DNA from: Bacteroidales bacterium
Lineage (GTDB): Bacteria; Bacteroidota; Bacteroidia; Bacteroidales; UBA3824
Direction of reading: 5' to 3'
Assembly (NCBI GenBank): GCA_016286055.1
Contig: JAEERW010000025.1
Coordinates: 1 to 36,602 of the forward strand
Length of the DNA: 36,602 nucleotides
How positions within the stretch are numbered: position 1 is the first letter of the stretch; every line of letters starts with the position of its first letter. The notes beneath the pieces are model-generated. The model did no database searches. It was not told where the DNA came from and saw nothing but the letters and a program-made list of their open reading frames with translations. The position numbers and the translations under genes were made by a program. Below, piece after piece: positions 16,822 to 22,986 of this stretch.

Positions 16822-17724
16822 ATGGGAAACTACATCAGATTCGATTGGATGATAAAGCGCCTTCTCCGCAACAAAAGCAACCACGTTGTGTTGGAGGGCT
16901 TTTTGAGCGTGTTGATAAACCGTCAGATCAAGATAGCCCAGATACTCGAAAGCGAGGGCAATCAGGACGACGACCAGCAGAAATTCAACCGCGTAGACCT
17001 CCTAGTAGAAGACGACAAAAAAGAAAAATTTCTCATAGAGGTTCAGAACGACCACGAAATAGACTTTTTCCACCGAATGGCATTCGGTGCGGCAAAGATA
17101 ATCGCCGATTATATGGCCATTGGCGAGCCCTACAAGAGTCTTCCCAAAGTTTATTCAGTCAACATCGTCTATTTCAGCCTCGGACAAGGCAAGGGCTACG
17201 CCTACCACGGCACAACGGTGTTCAAGAATATGTTCAACGAGGATGACGAACTCCGTCTCACGCCAGCCCAGCGTTCGAAGTTCGGTGTCGACGAAGTCCG
17301 TGGCATATTTCCCGAGTATTACATTCTTCGCGTCAACAAGTTCGACGACGAGATCCGCCAACCGTTACAAGAGTGGATATCCTTCCTTAAAACAGGCGAA
17401 ATACCTGACGCATTCACAGCGCAGGGCTTGAAAGAGGCACGCGAAATACTCCGAGTGGACTCCCTGAGCGAAGAAGACCGCAAAGTGTACAAACGCTATT
17501 TGCAAGGAGTAAGCCTCGCCCTCAGCCTCGACGATTCGAGCCGCTACGAGGGCTATTGCGACGGTCATTTGGACGGTCTTGCCGAAGGACGTGCGGAAGG
17601 ACGTGCGGAAGGTGTAAAACAAAGCTCTATTGACACCGCCAAGCGTATGAAAGCCAAAGGATATGATGCCGCCACCATATCAGACCTCACCCAACTGCCA
17701 ATAGACGAAATCGAAAGGTTGTAA
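16822..17724 (+). CDS. PD-(D/E)XK nuclease, Rpn / transposase-like family
   Basis: A 300-residue member of the Rpn (recombination-promoting nuclease, PDDEXK_2) family, often annotated as PD-(D/E)XK nuclease family transposase. The active site is Asp59 (NRVDLLV) followed by Glu73-Val-Gln75 (FLIEVQ), with the conserved DHEIDFFHRMAFGAAK segment after it. The C-terminal third is helical and contains AEGRAEGRAEG, encoded by tandem copies of a 12-bp unit at 17584-17607, then a short helix-turn-helix-like end (DAATISDLTQLPIDEI). Rpn proteins of E. coli are DNA endonucleases that raise RecA-independent recombination. There is no IS-type terminal repeat around it, so it is not a complete transposon. 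It is intact and follows a consensus promoter in repeat A. Confidence 0.88.
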   Translation: MGNYIRFDWMIKRLLRNKSNHVVLEGFLSVLINRQIKIAQILESEGNQDDDQQKFNRVDLLVEDDKKEKFLIEVQNDHEIDFFHRMAFGAAKIIADYMAIGEPYKSLPKVYSVNIVYFSLGQGKGYAYHGTTVFKNMFNEDDELRLTPAQRSKFGVDEVRGIFPEYYILRVNKFDDEIRQPLQEWISFLKTGEIPDAFTAQGLKEAREILRVDSLSEEDRKVYKRYLQGVSLALSLDDSSRYEGYCDGHLDGLAEGRAEGRAEGVKQSSIDTAKRMKAKGYDAATISDLTQLPIDEIERL

Positions 17725-17776
17725 AGCCTTCTAATTCCTTTGATTTTCTCTATTATTTAATTAAAGAATCACAAAA

Positions 17777-18262
17777 ATGAATGCTAAATCTACATATTTA
17801 TGGATAACGTTGTTTTTTATTGTTTGTAGTTTGTTTCTTTATCAAACATATAAGACAAACACAATGCGTAAAGAATGTTTAAAACTAATTTCAAATCAAG
17901 AAGTTATAGAAGATAATTACAATTATAACTTAACTATGGTTAGTTTTTTCAATAAATTAATTGAAAAATTGAGTATAGAACATAATAAGCATATTTCAAA
18001 ACAACAGATATTAGATTTTTTTACATACGAAAACTATTGTTATTTAAAAGAAGCAAAAAGCAATGATGATTTTTTACTGCAATTAATAAAAGAAAAAGAG
18101 TATTCAATTGAATTTGATTCTGCGTTGGAATTGACAGATTGTTCGTATTATTTTTTGTTTTTTAAAGATGATTTTGTTGGAACTATAGATATATGGTCAT
18201 CGAGCGGTAATTGCCATTTGGATTGGTATCTTCGTAATCATGAATTATTTAGATATGAATAA
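17777..18262 (+). CDS. Unknown membrane-anchored protein
   Basis: A 161-residue protein with one N-terminal hydrophobic helix (residues 8-24), so probably anchored in the inner membrane with the rest in the periplasm, or processed and exported. The remainder is acidic and helical, with an aromatic strand segment (SYYFLFFKDDFVGTIDIW). No family is recognised. It is markedly more AT-rich than the nuclease before it and the fragment after it. In an island of shuffled cassettes it could be an orphan immunity-type gene, which is inference only. Confidence 0.6.
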   Translation: MNAKSTYLWITLFFIVCSLFLYQTYKTNTMRKECLKLISNQEVIEDNYNYNLTMVSFFNKLIEKLSIEHNKHISKQQILDFFTYENYCYLKEAKSNDDFLLQLIKEKEYSIEFDSALELTDCSYYFLFFKDDFVGTIDIWSSSGNCHLDWYLRNHELFRYE

Positions 18263-18291
18263 AATTTGTCAAATATTAAAATCAGTCTTTT

Positions 18292-18422
18292 GGGGCTCGA
18301 TGGAAAACATCGCCAAAATAGACTCCGCTGGCTACGGCTACCTCTTCCGTGGCAAAATCTACTCCGCCGCCGAAACCGAGAAATATTGGGACATAATAGA
18401 GCAGTACAAACTACGACAATAA
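18292..18422 (+). pseudogene. GC-richer C-terminal fragment of an unknown gene
   Basis: A frame ending at 18422 encodes about 40 residues of ordinary-looking protein (SMENIAKIDSAGYGYLF, then AETEKYWDIIEQYKLRQ). Its composition is much less AT-rich than the preceding gene, which it overlaps if extended to the ATG at 18240. It looks like the preserved 3' end of a gene whose 5' part was replaced. It is followed by the same kind of spacer (ACTACCTCAA) that precedes repeat copy A. Confidence 0.4.
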
Positions 18423-18634
18423 CTAAAACCGCCCTCAAACTACCTCAACCAACCTACCAATATCCGCCATGTTTTCAACCCTTTTATTGGATGTCAATAA
18501 AACCTTGACAAACAGAATATTGTACAAAAACAAAAGACCCCTTCAAAAAGCGGGTGTCCCTCGGTATTGCCACTATGCCAAGGAGAGTTTCCGTGGCAGA
18601 AACCACACATTAATTTGTATTCGTTCCATTCGCC

Positions 18635-18666
18635 AAATTATAATTCAACTTGTTGATTTATAATTT
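18635..18666. repeat. 32-nt near-perfect palindrome in repeat copy B
   Basis: Same 15-nt arms and 2-nt loop as 16672-16703; followed by a TTTTTT run, so it could also serve as an AT-rich terminator for the preceding transcript. Confidence 0.75.
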
Positions 18667-18730
18667 TTTGTTACATATATAGTATTTGTTTAATTCGTTT
18701 AATTCGGTGTTAAAAGAATACACTCTGTTT

Positions 18731-18763
18731 CTTGGAGAATCCAAAAAAATAATCCTATATTTG
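18731..18763 (+). promoter_or_regulatory. Promoter in front of the broken AAA-ATPase gene
   Basis: TATATTTG (18756-18763) is a perfect -7 box; CTTG at 18731-18734 is a near-match -33 with a 21-nt spacer. It occupies the same place in repeat B as the Rpn promoter does in repeat A. Confidence 0.6.
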
Positions 18764-18787
18764 CGGAGATAATAAACATCAAGAGTT

Positions 18788-19037
18788 ATGAGCGACTACA
18801 TAGATTACGGCAACAGCGATTTCAGGAGCGTTATCAATAGCAACTTTGTTGACAAGTCAGGATTATTGACCTTTCATAGAGTTTAAAAACGCTGTAAGTG
18901 TGGCAGGATGGGGCGAACTCTCCAAATCAGTGGGTGCTTCTCTGCGCCTTTTGGAAGAAATTTTACACATAACTGATAATATTCTAAGAGACAAAATTCC
19001 TTACAAAAAGTTATCGACAATTCAGCAAAACTTTTAA
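18788..19037 (+). pseudogene. Broken AAA-ATPase-like / PD-(D/E)XK nuclease gene
   Basis: The first frame (18788-18886) gives MSDYIDYGNSDFRSVI and then SNFVDKSGLLTF before a stop. This is the usual N-terminus of Bacteroidota AAA-ATPase-like proteins (PF09820) that carry a C-terminal PD-(D/E)XK nuclease (DUF1703). A second frame (18876-19037) continues with EFKNAVSVAGWGELSKSVGA and LRLLEEIL, which I recognise as the linker region between the ATPase and nuclease parts of the same family. The Walker motifs and the nuclease domain are absent, so several hundred codons were deleted with a frameshift at the junction. Intact members are about 500-580 residues. It cannot encode an active protein. Confidence 0.72.
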
Positions 19038-19053
19038 CTTGATATTACAAGAG

Positions 19054-19638
19054 ATGAAACGATATTTAAGTAAAATATTAACAGTTGTGTTTTTAATGGT
19101 AAATACAACATTGCTATCTTGTTTTGGAATAGGTGATTCTATAGTGATCTTTTTAGAATATGAGAGAATAGAGTCTTGGAGAGATATTGTTGGTATTTAC
19201 AATAATGGTTATGATAGAAACGAATATCTTATTCTTCATAATGACACCACGTTCACTCATATTTATTATTCCAATCCAGGGAATATAAAATTCAGTAGAG
19301 GAATCGTTAATTTTTGTCTAAATAGTAAAGATTATTCTCATATATATTATGACAACTGGGAATACTATGGTAATTATATAAATGAAGGAAGAAAATATTT
19401 GAGACCAGAAGATATTGTTAATAATCACACTTTAAGATGTGGTTGTATTGATGATATGGAGTTCGACTTTCATAAACTTGATAGAACTGAGCAATATCTC
19501 ATACAGTTTAACTGCAAAATAGAAAGTGCATTTTCCTCTGCTAAAGAAAAAGAAGGGCATTTTTTATTTTTGCACAAGAAATTGAAACCCAATGCCCACG
19601 AATCAAAGAATACGTGGCGCAATATAAAAAACGAATAA
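19054..19638 (+). CDS. Putative lipoprotein with recombinant C-terminus
   Basis: A ~194-residue lipoprotein: signal MKRYLSKILTVVF, hydrophobic core and a lipobox-like LLSC, so anchored by a lipid on Cys about 23 residues in. The body is aromatic and polar (YYDNWEYYGNYIN) with cysteines in LRCGCID. No family is recognised. The frame can be opened to a TTG at 19039, but the ATG at 19054 gives the normal signal peptide. From about 19590 the DNA matches a gene tail seen before repeat copy A, where the natural frame would read QCPRIKEYVAQYKKR. Here it is read in another frame, so the last ~16 residues are probably a fusion created by recombination. Function unknown; an immunity-like role is possible. 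Confidence 0.6.
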   Translation: MKRYLSKILTVVFLMVNTTLLSCFGIGDSIVIFLEYERIESWRDIVGIYNNGYDRNEYLILHNDTTFTHIYYSNPGNIKFSRGIVNFCLNSKDYSHIYYDNWEYYGNYINEGRKYLRPEDIVNNHTLRCGCIDDMEFDFHKLDRTEQYLIQFNCKIESAFSSAKEKEGHFLFLHKKLKPNAHESKNTWRNIKNE

Positions 19639-19712
19639 CACCCCCTACAAACTAACAACTTGTAGTATTACTTACATACCGCAAAATAACAAAATGTTTT
19701 CCATCCTTTTTA
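19590..19712 (+). repeat. Third, truncated copy of the gene tail and repeat start
   Basis: 19590-19652 resembles the segment before repeat copy A (16434-16470): both read CAATG(T/C)CCAC, then AATATAAAA and CGAATAACACC. At 19694 the first ~19 nt of the repeat core (ATGTTTTCC.TCC) are recognisable, then similarity ends. It marks the right end of the cassette region, just before a terminator. Confidence 0.55.
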
Positions 19713-19795
19713 TCAAAAACTAAAAAGTTTTCAATTTGGTGCTCCATAAATAATCCCCATTCCTGTTTTTTTTGTTTGGAAAATATATAAAAAAT

Positions 19796-19830
19796 CTCCA
19801 TATCTTAATTGATATGGAGCTTTTTTTTTC
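19796..19830. terminator. Terminator at the right end of the accessory island
   Basis: A perfect 9-bp stem (CTCCATATC with GATATGGAG) with a 6-nt loop is followed by nine Ts; an A run on the left allows use from both sides. It separates the island from the convergent DPP4 operon. Confidence 0.9.
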
Positions 19831-19853
19831 TGAGTGGTAAAATGGTATAATTG

Positions 19854-20402
19854 CTATAACTCTTTAACAGCCAATTCAAAACTTATTTGTTCAAATATTT
19901 CGTCAGGAATCGTCTTTATATACACTATCATTGTATCGATATGATCTCTATAAAAGGTAGAATCAAATCGTTTTTTCAAGTTTTTGTCGATGATAATATA
20001 TTTAATAAAGATAAGCAATCCTAATCCAATCATTATATATATTGCATATTCGTACACCATGTCGGCATAGTATCTGCCTTCAAAACCTCCTTTTGACCTT
20101 CCCCGCGACCAAATTCTAACAATGAACGCTATTATAGCAAAAGGTATAATAAATATGAACATTATCTTATCAAGAAAAGATTGTAGCTTAATGTTTTTAA
20201 ATCTTATTTGTTCGTGAAAAACAGGACGAAAGTTGTCGTCTGTATTTTTTATGATTTCGTTTAAATTGTCAATATATGTAATCTGGTCTTTGAAATCATT
20301 GTTTGTGGGTGAATTAGGATTTGTTACTAACCTGTCGATTTGTTCTCTGTACGAAGTTAGTTTCTGTAATACGTTGTCTCTTGATGGTTTATTTAAGTTC
20401 AT
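19854..20402 (-). CDS. Unknown protein with two membrane helices
   Basis: A 182-residue protein: an N-terminal ~75-residue polar helical region, a hydrophobic helix (KIMFIFIIPFAIIAFIVRIW), a short basic and glycine-rich loop, a second helix (YAIYIMIGLGLLIFIKYIII) and an acidic helical tail. Both soluble ends would face the same side, probably the cytoplasm. No family is recognised. It begins 16 nt after the DPP4 stop in the same direction, so it may be co-transcribed, but nothing links it to peptide degradation. Confidence 0.68.
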   Translation of the reverse strand: MNLNKPSRDNVLQKLTSYREQIDRLVTNPNSPTNNDFKDQITYIDNLNEIIKNTDDNFRPVFHEQIRFKNIKLQSFLDKIMFIFIIPFAIIAFIVRIWSRGRSKGGFEGRYYADMVYEYAIYIMIGLGLLIFIKYIIIDKNLKKRFDSTFYRDHIDTMIVYIKTIPDEIFEQISFELAVKEL

Positions 20403-20418
20403 TATTTTACGGATTAAA

Positions 20419-22575
20419 TTACAAATTATTCAAAATAAACTCCGTCATCTTAGTATACAAATGAGTCCTTGTGTTGCCGCCGTAGATGCTGTGGTTGCGG
20501 TTGGTGTATTGCATATAGTCAAACTGTTTGTTGGCTTGCACAAGGGCTTCGGCAAACATCATTGAGTTTTGGGGGTGTACGTTGTCGTCGGCAGAACCAA
20601 ATATTAGCAAAAATTTGCCTTCAAGTTGGTGGGCATACGATATGGGCGAGTTTGTGAGGTAGCCTTCGTGGTTGTCGGCGGGTAATCCCATATAACGTTC
20701 GGTGTAGATGTTGTCGTAATATTCCCAATTGGTAACGGGAGCGACAGCAATGCCGAGAGCGTATTTGCCTGGAGTTCGTGTCATAGCGTTGGCTACCATA
20801 AATCCGCCGTAACTCCATCCCCAAATGCCGAGTCTTTTGCCGTCGATATACGATTGCGATCCAAGATAATCGGCAAATTCGGCAAGGTCTTCGGTTTCAA
20901 GTGCGCCAAGTTTTCCGTAGGTACATTTGCGAAAATCAGAACCTTTGCGTCCTGTGCCGCGTGTGTCGGTGGCTGCCACAATGTAGCCTTTTTGAGCCAA
21001 AAGTTGATGCCATCCAAATTCCCATTCGTCGTTTACATAATTGTAGTTAGGACCATTGTAGCCCACCACAAGCACAGGGTAACGTTTGGTGGAGTCAAAA
21101 TCTGCGGGCTTGATTATATATGCCGAAAGTTGATTGCCGTGGCTGTTTTTCCAAAAGAAAATTTCACGGTTTGTTCCGCCGTATGATTCTGCGGCTTTTT
21201 TTACATTTTCGTTGGTTTCTAATGTTTTAATCACCTTGCCGTCGCTCGTGTTTACGGTAATAATGGCAGGTGTTGACGCGTTGGAATATGTGTTTACGTA
21301 GTATTTGAAATTCGACGAAAACACAGCCTCGTTGGTGCCATCGTTTTGCGACAGACATTTGTTTTTTTTGCCCGCAAGGTCGGTGCAGTAGAGTGCAGTT
21401 TGCGTAGGATTTTTGCCCACACCTATATAATATACCTTCTTGTTTTTTTCGTCCACGCCGCACAATTTTGTGAGTTCTTTTTCACCCGATGTAACGGCGT
21501 TGATAAGTTTTCCGTCCATTCCGTAGCGGTAAATGTGGCGGTAACCGCTCTGCTCCGATTCCACAAGAAAAGATTTGTTGTCGCTGAGAAAAACAAAACT
21601 TTGCGGCACGGTTTCTTCGATGTAATATTTGTCGCTCTGAGTGTAGATGGTTTTGGTAGATTCGTCTTTGGTATTGTAGGTGATGAGGTCGAGGTGGTTT
21701 TGCTTGCGGTTCATCTTTACAATGGCGAGATTTTCGGGATTGTTGGTCCATTGAATTTTTGGAACGTAGATGTCGGTGTCGTTGCCAAGGTTTACGTGCT
21801 GGGTTTTTCCTGACTCAAAATCAAATACGTGTACCGAAACCTTCGAGTTGTTTTCGCCAACTTTGGGATATTTGTACGAATAGTTGATGGGGTAGAGCGA
21901 TTCGGGGTCGTAATTGCTCGAAAGTTGGTTGTAGTATTGCAAAACGTACTCTTTTACATCTGTTTCGTTGAATTTGATATAAGCGATTTTTTTGCTGTCG
22001 GGCGAAAACTCAAACGCGCGGTTAAACGAAAACTCTTCTTCGTAAACCCAATCGGGTATTCCATTGAGTATGCTGTTAATTTTGCCATCGGTGGTTACAT
22101 TAGTAATTTCTCCGCTTTCTAAGTCTTTAAGCATTATGTTGTTGTCTACCACAAAAGCCACTTTTTTGCCATCGGACGAAAATGTAGCCTGCTGTTGCCA
22201 AGCACTTTCTATCAACGCTTCGCTTTGTTTGGTTTTTAAATCGTAAACATAATATACTGTGTTAAACGAATTGCGGTGAATAGGTTGGTAGATGCTGTAA
22301 TACAGTATTTTATCTTCGGTGGGCGACATTTCAAAACCATAATAATAGCCTTTTATTATAGTTTCGGTTATTTCGCCGGTGGCAAACGAGCATTTAACTA
22401 TGTTGCCATCTTTGAGAGCCACATACGATTCTCCGTCGCTCAAAGGGGTAATGTCGTCGAATGTTTCGGAATAAAAGCGGTATGCGCCTCTTGTAACATC
22501 GCTCACAGTGAGGATTTCCTGCGCAAAAATAGGGTAGGAGGCAAGGATAAGGAGTGATAAGATAAGTTTTTTCAT
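20419..22575 (-). CDS. dpp4: Dipeptidyl peptidase IV (S9B serine peptidase)
   Basis: Exported serine peptidase that removes X-Pro or X-Ala dipeptides from peptide N-termini. The 718-residue length fits the family. A signal peptide ends at FAQ (residue 19), an N-terminal beta-propeller spans about 30-480, and an alpha/beta-hydrolase domain follows. The catalytic triad is visible: Ser588 in GWSYGG, Asp664 in GSADDNVH and His695 in NRNHS. The DWVYEEEF motif (residues 175-182) supplies the paired glutamates 179/180 that bind the substrate amino group, which marks true DPP4 over other S9 peptidases. It is divergent from susC across a 411-bp region and has a -7 box at 22604-22611. In Bacteroidota it feeds peptide nutrition, acting in the periplasm. 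Confidence 0.94.
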   Translation of the reverse strand: MKKLILSLLILASYPIFAQEILTVSDVTRGAYRFYSETFDDITPLSDGESYVALKDGNIVKCSFATGEITETIIKGYYYGFEMSPTEDKILYYSIYQPIHRNSFNTVYYVYDLKTKQSEALIESAWQQQATFSSDGKKVAFVVDNNIMLKDLESGEITNVTTDGKINSILNGIPDWVYEEEFSFNRAFEFSPDSKKIAYIKFNETDVKEYVLQYYNQLSSNYDPESLYPINYSYKYPKVGENNSKVSVHVFDFESGKTQHVNLGNDTDIYVPKIQWTNNPENLAIVKMNRKQNHLDLITYNTKDESTKTIYTQSDKYYIEETVPQSFVFLSDNKSFLVESEQSGYRHIYRYGMDGKLINAVTSGEKELTKLCGVDEKNKKVYYIGVGKNPTQTALYCTDLAGKKNKCLSQNDGTNEAVFSSNFKYYVNTYSNASTPAIITVNTSDGKVIKTLETNENVKKAAESYGGTNREIFFWKNSHGNQLSAYIIKPADFDSTKRYPVLVVGYNGPNYNYVNDEWEFGWHQLLAQKGYIVAATDTRGTGRKGSDFRKCTYGKLGALETEDLAEFADYLGSQSYIDGKRLGIWGWSYGGFMVANAMTRTPGKYALGIAVAPVTNWEYYDNIYTERYMGLPADNHEGYLTNSPISYAHQLEGKFLLIFGSADDNVHPQNSMMFAEALVQANKQFDYMQYTNRNHSIYGGNTRTHLYTKMTEFILNNL

Positions 22576-22986
22576 GGTTTTGTTTTGTTGTGATTATTTA
22601 GCGCAAATATACTATTTTTTTTGCTTTTTGCGGCTAATAATAATGTTACATGCAACACTTTTTTACTAAAAAACAACTGTTGATTTTGATACACTAATTG
22701 TAGGTTTTGTAATTATTAATTGTGTAATATTCTGATTATCAATGTTACATTCTATAAATAAACATTGTTAAATAAATTGTTCGGAATCTTAAAAATTTGT
22801 TAAAAAGTTTAAACCATTTGTTTCAAAATAGTATAGTCAACGTTGCCTTTATTTTAAATTTTTGTTAACGAAATAAGCGACGGAAAACACCTCCTTAATC
22901 GGAGGAATAATCCACACCTTATTATAAGTTACATTTTTTACAGATTTAATCTTACAGAGTTTCAACAATTTAAACTAAAATTTTTT
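22576..22986. promoter_or_regulatory. 411-bp divergent regulatory region between dpp4 and susC
   Basis: No gene is seen here. On the dpp4 side there is a perfect -7 box, minus-strand TATATTTG at 22604-22611. GTTACAT occurs three times (22645, 22744, 22928). The first lies in the dyad TGTTACATGCAACA, and the second in a 7-bp inverted repeat CAATGTT/AACATTG (22740-22767). Close to susC a small hairpin CCTCC/GGAGG (22890-22905) lies in the presumed leader. No convincing susC -33/-7 pair is visible, which would suit a promoter that depends on an activator such as the hybrid two-component regulator. Confidence 0.5.

Larger units (their letters stand above)
18405..18776 (+). repeat. Long direct repeat, copy B, with gene tail and promoter
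   Basis: The core 18469-18776 is the second copy of the ~305-bp repeat at 16507-16811. The same three dyads are kept: the loop of the first differs by one base, one arm of the second has one change, and the palindrome at 18635-18666 is identical. The copies diverge around 18670-18750, but the promoter (TATATTTGCGGAGA) realigns. Upstream, 18405-18468 is a short gene tail and spacer. It sits directly before the broken AAA-ATPase gene, as copy A sits before the Rpn nuclease. Confidence 0.85.

Noticed and set aside
17584-17607. CRISPR-like short repeats
   Set aside because: The repeats are contiguous 12-bp units within a coding frame, without spacers. No CRISPR array or cas gene was seen anywhere in the window.
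16822-17724. Complete insertion sequence around the nuclease family transposase
   Set aside because: No terminal inverted repeats or target-site duplication could be found; the flanking repeat is direct and regulatory in character. Members of this family are Rpn-type nucleases.
18469-18663. 64-residue open frame beginning at the start of repeat copy B, with a matching frame in copy A
   Set aside because: The frame aligns for about 49 codons, but most differences change the amino acid and a length difference shifts the frame afterwards; this is not the pattern of a conserved protein. It is explained by the noncoding repeat.
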